Shown here piece after piece: positions 1 to 7,772 of a DNA stretch of 61,606 nucleotides (position 1 is its first letter; each line of letters starts with the position of its first letter). A program made the position numbers and the translations under genes. Source of the DNA: CAZHGD01 sp964531735 (lineage in GTDB: Bacteria > Armatimonadota > UBA10988). The stretch lies in the NCBI GenBank assembly GCA_964531735.1, contig CAZHGD010000018.1:1-61606 (forward strand). The letters run 5' to 3'. Below the pieces are notes generated by a model that searched no databases, was not told the origin of the DNA, and worked only from the letters and a program-made list of their open reading frames with translations.

Positions 1-1015
1 CGGCCTCGCTCGCGCGGGCGGCCTGGCGCTCGGCCGGCTCCGCTGCCAGCGGCCGGCCGACGCGGATCGTCGGCGCGCCCCAGTAGGCACTGTCGCACTG
101 GGTGTCGCGCTTCGGACCCGGATCACCGAGCAACCGCAGCGTCACCGCCTGCCCGGCATAGGCCGACAGGTCGGCCTCGAACGGCTCCCAGACCTTCGCC
201 GCACTGTGCTTCTCGGCCACCGTGCGGAAGGCGCCGTCGCCCCGCGCCACCTGCACGCGGAAGGTCACGCCGTCGCTGAGCGGCTCGGTGGGACTGCTGT
301 CGCGGACGGCCAGACCCGCGGTGAACCGCGCTGGTTGCCCACTCGGCAGTGACACGTGGTAGTCGCCCGCCACGGCACCCACCATGCCGGGCGCCCAGGG
401 CGGATGGAAGCCGATGGTGGCCCGCGACTCCCCGCGCGTCGCCTGCCCGCCCGGCGCATAGGTGGCCTTGCTGCGCGGGTCGACGCCGACCCCGGCGGCC
501 GCGTAGGCCGCGCCCTTGTCAGGCAGCACCCAGACCTGGTCGGGCCGCGCCGCGGACAGCGGCAAGACGCCAGGACCGGTCAGCTTGAGCACGCGCGCGG
601 CCGCGGCCGCGGCGGTGGCGGGCGGCTCGGCGCTAACCACCAGCACCGTGTGGACCGGCGCGGCCGCCTTGGCCGGCTCGAACCAGGCGTGCAGCGGGTA
701 GAGCGCGCGGTAGGTCCCCGGCCCCATCGTGACGCGGAATGGCAGCTCCTTGGTCTCGCCGGGCGCGACGGTGACCGGCTGGCGAGCCGGCTCGACGCGC
801 CAGGTATCGACCCCGGCCAGCCGCACGCTGCCGGTCAGCGCGGCGGCACCCTGGTTGGTCAGTCGCACCGACACCTCACGCGGCGCGTCCACCACGGTGA
901 ACGGCGCCTGGTTGGGTATCTCCAACCGGACCCCGTTCTCGACGGTGACGGCCGGCGAGAACGCCCTCGCCGTGCCGACCGCCATCAACAGCACCAGGAA
1001 CCGCTTCAGCCGCAT
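1..1015 (-). CDS. Secreted protein, possible carbohydrate-binding C-terminal region (C-terminus cut by window edge)
   Basis: An uninterrupted minus-strand frame starts at ATG 1015 and runs off the left edge (338 codons visible). The first residues (MRLKRFLVLLMAVGTARA) form a signal peptide. Residues of about 20-120 resemble a beta-sandwich, with APGETKELPF and similar phrases typical of NEW3/DUF11-like surface domains. The last visible 90 residues (FRVQVARGDG..., WEPFEADLSAYAGQAVTLRL) resemble NPCBM/galactose-binding modules that often sit on secreted glycosidases. A GGAG sequence lies close upstream of the start. The catalytic part, if any, would lie outside the window. The reading frame was checked codon by codon; the function is inferred from domain style only. 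Confidence 0.7.
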   Translation of the reverse strand, partial: MRLKRFLVLLMAVGTARAFSPAVTVENGVRLEIPNQAPFTVVDAPREVSVRLTNQGAAALTGSVRLAGVDTWRVEPARQPVTVAPGETKELPFRVTMGPGTYRALYPLHAWFEPAKAAAPVHTVLVVSAEPPATAAAAAARVLKLTGPGVLPLSAARPDQVWVLPDKGAAYAAAGVGVDPRSKATYAPGGQATRGESRATIGFHPPWAPGMVGAVAGDYHVSLPSGQPARFTAGLAVRDSSPTEPLSDGVTFRVQVARGDGAFRTVAEKHSAAKVWEPFEADLSAYAGQAVTLRLLGDPGPKRDTQCDSAYWGAPTIRVGRPLAAEPAERQAARASEA

Positions 1016-1134
1016 TGCGCTTACTCCATTGGCTCGCCCGGCTGAGGTTAGCACAGCCCGGTCGGATCGGCCAAGCGCGGCAGACGACCGGGTGTGCTTC
1101 CAGGCGAGTGGGCCGTGCGGTTCGCCGCCCAGCA

Positions 1135-1239
1135 CCTCACCCCCAACCCCCTCTCCGCCCGCGGAGAGGGGGAGTCAAGGACTACCGGTGCGCTGAACTC
1201 CCCCTCTCCGCGGGCGGAGAGGGGGCCGGGGGGTGAGGT
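1135..1239. repeat. GC-rich inverted repeat in the gap between two genes
   Basis: The gap between the secreted protein and the uronate-isomerase-like gene (1016-1300) holds two facing copies of a palindromic unit. Each copy has a core of CCCCTCTCCGC facing GCGGAGAGGGG (about 1147-1172 and 1199-1225). The outer arms (CCTCACCCCCA at 1136 and GGGGGTGAGG ending near 1238) also pair. The whole could fold into one cruciform. It looks like an extragenic interspersed element or non-autonomous MITE; no coding sequence is seen here. Confidence 0.7.
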
Positions 1240-1300
1240 CGGGCGCCCGGCATCGCGCAAGCCCAACAACCTGAAACCACAGCCGCCGAGCCGCCGGCGG

Positions 1301-2638
1301 TCAGGCCATGGGCTGCAGGCCCAGCAGATCGCGCGGCGTGTCATAGAGCGTCGTGGCCGCCCAGGCCAGCGCTTCGTCTACGTCGCACCGGCCCTGGCGA
1401 ACGGCCTCGGCCAGCACCTGGGCCATCTGACGTAGCACCAGCAGCAGTTTGGCGTAAGTCCACTCGATCACATAGGCGTCGGAGAAGAAGCCGATCTGGC
1501 GGTTCAGCGGTAGCATGTCGAGGCGCTCGGACATGACCTGGCGGATAATGTCCGGGGAGAAGTTGTGCCACCAGTAGCCGGCCAGCGACAGGTTCGGCAG
1601 CTCGCGCGCCAGGCTGCACAGGGCCTGATTGGCGTGCCGGCACGACAAGAAGCACTGGAACTGAAGGCCCGGATGCCGCGCGATCATCGCGGCCACCTGC
1701 GTGATGCTCGTCTGGCTCAGCCGACTGGCCGTCTCGAAGGGCAGCGGCTCGGCACCGAAGCTGAACTGGAACACCGGCCGACGCGGGCGCGCCTCCAGCG
1801 CCGACAGGAACGCCTCGTTGACGTAGGCCGCATAGACATCGCGTTCGGCGGGACCCGCCGTCGCCCGCCGGTCGAGTGCCGCGCGCATGGCCTGGTCACC
1901 CACCGGCGTCAGGTCCAGATCGGTCGAGATGTGCGTCGCCGTGGCCAGGACCCGTTCGCAGGGGATGTGGTCCACGTACCAGGCCACCGCTTCATGCACG
2001 TCGTCCAGGCCGGCGATGGTCCGCTCGGTGGCGGGGCGCTGTCCGGCGCCGATGGGCGCCGGACTGTCGGGCAGGCGGCCCCAGCAGCGCTCGAGTTCGT
2101 AGAGCGCGGTGTCGTACTCGCCCCACTGGCAGCGCGTGAAGAACGCCCACTCCAGCGCGTACTGCAGGCGAGCATCGTCGCCGCCATCGCCGCGGCGGGC
2201 CAACTCGGTGCCATAGCGCCGGATGCCGCTGCGCTGCATGACGGTCTGCGGCCAGTTCGCGTCCGTGGCGCGCTCGCGAATGAGCCCGTCCAGACGGCGC
2301 CAGTTGTCCGCCGTGACCGGCTCGTGCCAGTCGTAGAGGTCGGCCAGCATGGTGCGCACCATCCAACTGGTGCTGGTGTTGCGCACCTGCGGCAGGTACG
2401 GCAGCGCCTGTTCGAGGCGCGCGGCGGCCTCGGTGTCGTCGGGCCGGCCGGGATACTGCGTCAGCCGCGCGCCGTTGGGGCAGCCGGCCGCGTAGAGGTC
2501 GCTGACCGCCATGTGGTAGAGCAGCACGTCGTGCAGTCCGCCCGCCGCCAGCCGGCCACCGACCAGGTGCGTATGCACGTCGAGCACCGGCAGCTCGCGC
2601 AGCCGCTCCAGCAGTCGCGCTTCGAGTTGAGCACCCAT
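1301..2638 (-). CDS. Uronate-isomerase-like / amidohydrolase-superfamily protein
   Basis: The 445-residue protein starts MGAQLEARLL. An early DVHTHL motif (about residues 20-25) is the metal-binding HxH of the amidohydrolase fold, and a DLYDWHEPVT stretch and a WWHNFSPD segment recall glucuronate isomerase relatives. I chose ATG 2638 because AGGAG lies just upstream, 17 bases after the aldolase stop; the open frame continues upstream to 2815, but that part overlaps the aldolase. It is the second gene of a two-gene operon with the class II aldolase, which suggests breakdown of a uronic acid or other sugar acid. Many such paralogues are not true UxaC, so the substrate is open. No signal peptide is visible, so it should act in the cytoplasm. 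Confidence 0.7.
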   Translation of the reverse strand: MGAQLEARLLERLRELPVLDVHTHLVGGRLAAGGLHDVLLYHMAVSDLYAAGCPNGARLTQYPGRPDDTEAAARLEQALPYLPQVRNTSTSWMVRTMLADLYDWHEPVTADNWRRLDGLIRERATDANWPQTVMQRSGIRRYGTELARRGDGGDDARLQYALEWAFFTRCQWGEYDTALYELERCWGRLPDSPAPIGAGQRPATERTIAGLDDVHEAVAWYVDHIPCERVLATATHISTDLDLTPVGDQAMRAALDRRATAGPAERDVYAAYVNEAFLSALEARPRRPVFQFSFGAEPLPFETASRLSQTSITQVAAMIARHPGLQFQCFLSCRHANQALCSLARELPNLSLAGYWWHNFSPDIIRQVMSERLDMLPLNRQIGFFSDAYVIEWTYAKLLLVLRQMAQVLAEAVRQGRCDVDEALAWAATTLYDTPRDLLGLQPMA

Positions 2639-2654
2639 CGCCCCGGTCTCCTGG

Positions 2655-3524
2655 TCAGCTTGTCGCCACGTCGCCCGCGCGACCGGTCGCCCCGCAGCGG
2701 TCCAGCCAGTTGCCCACCACCGCCGCGTGCGCCGCGCGCGCCTCGGCCAGCGCCAGCGGTATCCAGCGGTTGCGGCTGTCGTGCCACTGCTCCACCAGGC
2801 TGTGCCGCAAGGCATTGACGCACTCCGTGGCCACGTTCACCTTAGCGATGCCGAGCTCGATGGCGCGGCGCAGATCCTCGGTCGGCGTGCCCGTGCCGCC
2901 GTGCAGCACCAGCGGGCGGTCCACGGCGCCACGGATGGCCGCCAGGCGTTCGAAGTCGAGCCGGGGCAGCCGCGCGTAGTCGCCATGGGCGTTGCCGATG
3001 GCCACGGCCAGCACGTCGACGCCGCTGCGCGCGACGAACTCAGCCGCCTCTGCCGGCTCGGTCAGGCGATTGTGCGGGCCGCCCTCGGCGGTCACGTCAT
3101 CGACGCGGCCAACCACGCCGATCTCGCCCTCGACGGTGACCCCCAGCGGTCGCGCCCATTCGGCCACCTGCCGCAGCGCCGCGGCGTTCTCCGCGAACGG
3201 CCGGGCCGACCAGTCGAGCATGACCGAGGTGTAGCCGGCGTCCAGGCAGGCGCGCACCTGCTCCAGCGACTCGCCATGGTCGAGGAGCAGCGCGGCCGGC
3301 AGGTCGAAACCGATGGCCGCGGCCCGCAGCGCGGCGGCCATCACCGCTGGTTCGAGCAACTCCAGCTCGGACGGCCCGCCCATCAGGATGACCGGCGCCT
3401 CACGCTCAGCCGCCACAGTCAGCACTGTGCGCGCGGTCTCGACGTTCCACACGCAGAACGCCGGCACAGCGTAGCCGCCGGCTCGCGCGGCTGAGAGCAA
3501 CGGCAACATCGGCACAAATCGCAT
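2655..3524 (-). CDS. Class II fructose-bisphosphate/tagatose-type aldolase family protein
   Basis: The 289-residue protein begins MRFVPMLPLLSAARAGGYAVPAFCVWN, the usual opening of class II aldolases (FbaA/GatY/KbaY family). LLLDHGES (first zinc His region), VEGEIGVVG, AIGNAHGDY and LVLHGGTG give the metal and phosphate-binding sites in family order, and GIAKVNVATE closes the barrel. The start was placed at ATG 3524 with GAGGGG upstream; an in-frame upstream extension to 3575 has no ribosome site. These enzymes cleave a ketose bisphosphate to dihydroxyacetone phosphate and an aldehyde. The downstream uronate-isomerase-like gene suggests catabolism of a sugar acid rather than central glycolysis. 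Confidence 0.85.
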   Translation of the reverse strand: MRFVPMLPLLSAARAGGYAVPAFCVWNVETARTVLTVAAEREAPVILMGGPSELELLEPAVMAAALRAAAIGFDLPAALLLDHGESLEQVRACLDAGYTSVMLDWSARPFAENAAALRQVAEWARPLGVTVEGEIGVVGRVDDVTAEGGPHNRLTEPAEAAEFVARSGVDVLAVAIGNAHGDYARLPRLDFERLAAIRGAVDRPLVLHGGTGTPTEDLRRAIELGIAKVNVATECVNALRHSLVEQWHDSRNRWIPLALAEARAAHAAVVGNWLDRCGATGRAGDVATS

Positions 3525-3648
3525 CGGCCTGCCCCTCGGCGCCGTCAGGTTGGCCGCTCGGACCAACGGTGTCAAGAGGCCGGCCGCGTCAGCACCGAGA
3601 CAACCTGCCTGAGTTGCTGTCAGGTTGCCTACCGCCCCGCCAGCTTGG

Positions 3649-3760
3649 CCTGAGTAGGCGCGAAGCGCCGTATCGAAGGCCCATCGCCGAGGGGATTCGC
3701 TACCATCCGTCCTTCGATACGCCGCGGCCCGATTGCATCGGGCCGCGGCACTCAGGACTG
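3649..3760. repeat. Interspersed repeat with two inverted copies of a CCTTCGATACG...ACTCAGG unit
   Basis: The unit at 3649-3680 (CCTGAGTAGGCGCGAAGCG..., reading to GTATCGAAGG) is the reverse complement of the pattern at 3711-3756 (CCTTCGATACG...ACTCAGG). A diverged copy of the left unit occurs at 21825-21864, also next to a pseudopilin gene. The stretch 3525-3813 holds no gene. Confidence 0.65.
3721..3749 (-). terminator. Strong hairpin downstream of the first pseudopilin gene
   Basis: A perfect 13-bp stem (GCCGCGGCCCGAT with ATCGGGCCGCGGC) around a three-base loop lies 65 bases past the pseudopilin stop. It has no clear U-tract, so it may be a factor-assisted terminator, or just the core of the interspersed repeat that contains it. 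Confidence 0.45.
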
Positions 3761-3813
3761 GCCGGTTGGGTTAGCCGACAGACAAACCGGCACGATGCTT
3801 AGGGGCCTCGCGC

Positions 3814-4458
3814 TCACCAGTTGACCGAGTGGTTGTAGGTGTTGTCGAGGTTGTCCGGCGTCAGCATGAACAGGCCGGCGGTGTGGTCGCTCTCTTTGCG
3901 CCACTTGGCATGGCCGTCGGCGAAGGCCAGATTGGCGCCGCCGTTGTGGATGGTGCCATAGCGGCCCGCCGAGACGAACCCACCCCAGGCGGTGCCGCTG
4001 CCGTTCGGCCGCGGATAGCACATGCTGCGCGCCAGGTAGAACTCCCAGAACACCGCCGAGTCGGCCGGATGGGTCAACTGCGCCACCGCCGGGCCGCCGA
4101 TCATCAACACCCCGTTGCCGAAGTAGGTGTTCATCGGCCCGGGTCCATTCGGCGCGTCGTTCGGGGCCGACTGGCAGCGCCAAATCTGCACGTTCTTGAT
4201 GTACGGCGCGTGCAGTTGCAGGAAGCTCTGCGGCGCATCGGACGCCTGGTCGGGGCCGGGCCCGTAGGCGAACTTCTCGTCATAGTCCTGGTTGTACTGC
4301 ATCACGGCCAGGCCGATCTGCTTCAGGTTGCTGTTGCAGGAGCTTTGCCGAGCCTTCTCACGGGCCTTGGCGAACACCGGAAACAGGATCGCGGCCAGGA
4401 TGGCGATGATGGCAATCACGACCAGCAGCTCGATGAGTGTGAAAGCGCGTCTGTTCAC
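3814..4458 (-). CDS. Type II secretion/type IV pseudopilin, H-X9-DG family
   Basis: The 214-residue protein opens MNRRAFTLIELLVVIAII, a class III prepilin leader cleaved before Phe with conserved Glu5, followed by FPVFAKAREKARQ. Near the C-terminus LAFADGHAKWRK gives the DGH motif of the DUF1559-type H-X9-DG pseudopilins of Armatimonadota and Planctomycetota. The start is GTG 4458, with GGAGGG placed correctly upstream. It should be processed by a prepilin peptidase and displayed on the membrane or cell surface. It stands alone, with no secretion machinery nearby; two paralogues lie at 10933 and 22005. Confidence 0.9.
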   Translation of the reverse strand: MNRRAFTLIELLVVIAIIAILAAILFPVFAKAREKARQSSCNSNLKQIGLAVMQYNQDYDEKFAYGPGPDQASDAPQSFLQLHAPYIKNVQIWRCQSAPNDAPNGPGPMNTYFGNGVLMIGGPAVAQLTHPADSAVFWEFYLARSMCYPRPNGSGTAWGGFVSAGRYGTIHNGGANLAFADGHAKWRKESDHTAGLFMLTPDNLDNTYNHSVNW

Positions 4459-4518
4459 AGGTAACCCTCCGCGCTGCCGTCTGCGCCTCGCGGCGACGCG
4501 CAGCGCCTACTGTCGCGA

Positions 4519-4547
4519 GCGTAACCAACCGCGACCGGCCTCGTCAA
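4519..4547 (-). promoter_or_regulatory. Possible sigma-70 promoter for the first pseudopilin gene
   Basis: On the minus strand, TTGACG (4547-4542) is followed after 17 bases by TTACGC (4524-4519). The -35 element is good and the -10 element poor. Confidence 0.35.
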
Positions 4548-4627
4548 CCGGCGGACAGCGAATGAGATGAGGCCGGCGTCGCCCAGTTCACGATTCGGCA
4601 CCGATGGCCCACTCGCGGTCCACCTCG

Positions 4628-7459
4628 CTACTTCACCATCACCACCGGCAGCACGCTGCGCACCGTCGCCGGGCGCTCGCACGTTGCGTGTTGCCGGCCC
4701 CTGGTCAGCGCCTTGACCCGTTCGCTGATGTACGCGTCCAGTTCCGCCAGCGTCACCACGCCGTCGCCGTTGTGGTCGGCCTGGCCGCTCAGTGCCTCGA
4801 CGAGGGCCTTCGTGAACGCGCCGTTGTGCCACTCGTCCTGTTCGTAGCTGACCTCGGAGGGCATGCAGCTCGACAGCGTGATCAGGCCGACCTCGTCGGA
4901 GAGCGCGTCGCGCAAGACTTTGGTGTAGTGGAGGCGGGTTCCGGCCTTGCGGGCGCCCGTGGCGCCCGCCGAATGGCAGGTGTCCAGCGCCAACAACACC
5001 TTGCCGGGCAGCGCCCGCAGCGCCGTGCGGAACTGCGACCAGTGGAGACCCGTGCGCCGCAGCCGTTCGGTATCACCGTCCGATGGCAGGAAGTAGTACT
5101 CGCCCGCGGTGTCCGCCAAGCCGTGCCCGGCTAGGAACACGACCGCGTAGTCGCATTGCGTGACCTGCTTGGTCAGCCAATCCAGCGCATCGAGCACGGC
5201 GCCCTGGCTGGCGTCCTGGTCGGTGAGGAGCTTGACTTCGACCTTGCGGAACAGCTTGCCCGACTGCTGCTTGAGGACGTCGGCCAAGTCGGTGGCGTCC
5301 TTCGCCGCGTAGCGGAGCGTATAGTCCTTGTTGGCATAGGCCGAGACACCGACGGCAATGGCATACATCGCCGGCTTCTGCTCCTCGGCGCCGTGGCGGA
5401 CGGTCACTGACACCGGGACGCTGGTCGAACCGGCATCGTTGGTGGCGATCGCGCTGATCGTGTTCTCGCCAGGATTGAGCGGCACGGTCACCTGCTGCTC
5501 GCCGGGGTCGCGGCTGGGCACCAGGATGAACCGCCCACCGGTCAGTGGGCGGCCGTTGACCAGCGGGATGATCGCCACGACCTTGCGGTTGTTCGGGTCC
5601 TTCACGCGCAGGCGGACGGTCACTTCGCTGGTCGCCACGGTGGCGCCGTCAGCGGGTTCGAGGATCTCCACCTTCGGCGGCGCGAACTCGGCGATGCGGG
5701 CGGCGACCTTGGTGCCGTCGGTCTGCTGCTTCCGCGCGGCATCGGCCTGCTTCACGGCTTCGGCCACGCTGCCGGCATCCAGCAGCCGCATGATCACATC
5801 GGGCCGGTAGAACTGCTCGCGGAACTGCGCGGCCGGATAGTAGTCCGGCTCCTCGTCCTCGCCGCGGTTGATCTGCCAACCGATCCACTTCTCGGCGGCG
5901 GGCGTGCAGGCGTAGTAGCCCTCTTCGGTCCAGGCGATCCAGTTGCCGTCCTTGGCGGGGAAGATGGAGAGGAGGGGCGGGACGTCGGTCTCGGTGGTGG
6001 TGAGAGGCCAGATGCGGAGGGTGTTGTCACTGCCGCTGCCGAGCAGGTAACGCCCGTCGGGAGACTGGCAGAGGGCAGCCGCCTTCATTATGGGCTGACG
6101 CAGTGCCTTCTGCACGACGCCTGTCGAGGCGTCAACGACCACGCTTCTGCCGCCGTGCGAGATCGCCAGTTGGCCACTGCTGAGCCACGTGGCACCACCC
6201 CCATAGCTGTATGAGGGGCCGATCGCTTGGCCCTGGGCGCCGGCCACCTGGAATGCCGCGATTGTGCCACGCTGCACCACTGTGCCTCGGTCGCTACGCA
6301 GTACCGGTCGGCACCATTCGTCGTCTGGCTGGCACTCACCAACTGCGAGCGTCTGGACGGCCAACCACCGCTTGAGCGGCGCCTCCGGTATCATGGCGCG
6401 CCCGGTTGGCGGCGAGCCGTAGCCAATGGCCCCGTCTGCCTTCCGCCAGCCCACCGCCGTTGCGGACGATGCTGGCGTCTCGCGCTCGCAGACCAGCGTG
6501 CCGCGGCGGAGATCCCATATGGCATACCCGCCTCCGGATGTGGTCGCGCCCGCCAATAGGTCGCCGCCTTCGGAAATGGCCAGTCGCCTCACACCGCGTC
6601 CCAGCAGCAGTTGGCGACCGGGCACGCCCTGCTCAACATAGTACCCTACCACACCGCAGGCCCAGGTTCCGACCCACGCACACTGGTCATCCGCGCTGAG
6701 AACGAGTCCATACATGCCGCTGTCGACGTCCCACTCGCGGATTCTGGTCTCCGTGGCGGTGTCCCACAGGCTGAGCGTGCAACTCGGGCCATAGGTATGG
6801 ACGAGGAGGCGACGGCTGTCGCTCAGCCAGGCCAACGCATCCGCATTGCCGGTCAGGCCCGACAACAGGCGCGCGCGGCCCCCAGACAGTGGCTGGACCA
6901 CGACCGCGCCCTCCATACCCGTTGCCGCCTGCCGGCCGTCGGGCGAGCAGGCCGACGAGAAGCAGGAGTTGGGCGTGGGCCTCTCGCCCAGGTCCAGCCG
7001 AAGCTTCGCAACGGTCCCGGCCTCGACGTCGCCGACGGCGAAGCCGTCGCCGCAGTCGGAAGAGACGAGCAAGCGGCCGCCTCCAGCGAACATGAGCCGG
7101 TTGGCGCCGTCCAGCGGCAGTGCGCGCCGCGCCTTCAGGTCCGACGCGTCGCACACGACCACCGCTTGTCCGTTGGTGCCGACTGCCAGCCATCGTCGGT
7201 CGCGGGTCACCGCCAGGCCCCGTCGTGGTAGGTTCTGGTGCAGTCGCCTCGTCCGCACGAGCGCACCCGAGCGCACATCCCAGACGCGCAGTACATCGTC
7301 GGTTGCTGTGGTAGCAAGCTGCCGATCACCGTTCAGGAAGCACAGACCAGTGATGTCCGAGGTGTGGCAGCCCGGGTCAACCCGCAACTCCGGCTTCGCC
7401 CCCTCGGCCCAGCCGACCGACGCCAGCGCCAGGACGACCCACCACGCCGTGCGAGTCAT
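4628..7459 (-). CDS. Secreted WD40/beta-propeller, caspase-family peptidase and EF-hand protein
   Basis: The 943-residue protein has a signal peptide (MTRTAWWVVLALASVGWAEG). Residues of about 30-480 contain WD40-like repeats (DVLRVWDVRSG, LSLWDTAT, NTLRIWPLTT). A beta-sandwich region follows (about 590-680). A peptidase C14 caspase fold runs from about 695 to 890: YAVVFLAGHG carries the catalytic His779 and LLALDTCHSAG carries Cys828. An EF-hand loop (DHNGDGVVTLAELD) lies near the end, so calcium control is plausible, as in metacaspases. GGGGAG precedes ATG 7459. Proteins with WD40 and caspase domains are common in multicellular or complex bacteria, but secretion together with an EF-hand is less usual. 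The target is unknown. Confidence 0.88.
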   Translation of the reverse strand: MTRTAWWVVLALASVGWAEGAKPELRVDPGCHTSDITGLCFLNGDRQLATTATDDVLRVWDVRSGALVRTRRLHQNLPRRGLAVTRDRRWLAVGTNGQAVVVCDASDLKARRALPLDGANRLMFAGGGRLLVSSDCGDGFAVGDVEAGTVAKLRLDLGERPTPNSCFSSACSPDGRQAATGMEGAVVVQPLSGGRARLLSGLTGNADALAWLSDSRRLLVHTYGPSCTLSLWDTATETRIREWDVDSGMYGLVLSADDQCAWVGTWACGVVGYYVEQGVPGRQLLLGRGVRRLAISEGGDLLAGATTSGGGYAIWDLRRGTLVCERETPASSATAVGWRKADGAIGYGSPPTGRAMIPEAPLKRWLAVQTLAVGECQPDDEWCRPVLRSDRGTVVQRGTIAAFQVAGAQGQAIGPSYSYGGGATWLSSGQLAISHGGRSVVVDASTGVVQKALRQPIMKAAALCQSPDGRYLLGSGSDNTLRIWPLTTTETDVPPLLSIFPAKDGNWIAWTEEGYYACTPAAEKWIGWQINRGEDEEPDYYPAAQFREQFYRPDVIMRLLDAGSVAEAVKQADAARKQQTDGTKVAARIAEFAPPKVEILEPADGATVATSEVTVRLRVKDPNNRKVVAIIPLVNGRPLTGGRFILVPSRDPGEQQVTVPLNPGENTISAIATNDAGSTSVPVSVTVRHGAEEQKPAMYAIAVGVSAYANKDYTLRYAAKDATDLADVLKQQSGKLFRKVEVKLLTDQDASQGAVLDALDWLTKQVTQCDYAVVFLAGHGLADTAGEYYFLPSDGDTERLRRTGLHWSQFRTALRALPGKVLLALDTCHSAGATGARKAGTRLHYTKVLRDALSDEVGLITLSSCMPSEVSYEQDEWHNGAFTKALVEALSGQADHNGDGVVTLAELDAYISERVKALTRGRQHATCERPATVRSVLPVVMVK

Positions 7460-7595
7460 GTTCGTCTCCCCAACCGGCCGACGTCTGTTGTTAGCTACTC
7501 CAACCCTACGAGCGCACCTGCCGGGGATGGATGATGGTTTTGTAACAGGTGCAACGGACGTGTTTCGAAGGAGGTGCCGCGCACCGTGCCTGGGA

Positions 7596-7765
7596 GCAGC
7601 CGGCGTCCCGCCGGCTGCCTTTGCCGAGGTGCGCGCCCACGACGTCGAACGACATGCCGGCGAGGACGCCGGCGCTCCCCGGCGGCGCGTTCGGCCGAGG
7701 CGCTCGGCCTCGGGCGGGCGAGGCCGCCCGCGGTCCAGCCGGCGCTCCCAGCGGGCGGTGCGCGG
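7596..7765. repeat. GC-rich cluster of short inverted repeats in an intergenic gap
   Basis: The 313-base gap (7460-7772) contains a 10-bp hairpin GCAGCCGGCG/CGCCGGCTGC (7596-7618). Further GCCGGCG-type palindromes follow near 7651-7668, and GGCCGAGGCGCTCGGCC lies at about 7692. The pattern is REP/PU-like. No gene is seen in it. Confidence 0.5.
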
Positions 7766-7772
7766 TGTCGCG

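Noticed and set aside
7596..7765. CRISPR-like repeat cluster
   Set aside because: The units are palindromes of different size without regular spacers or equal repeats.
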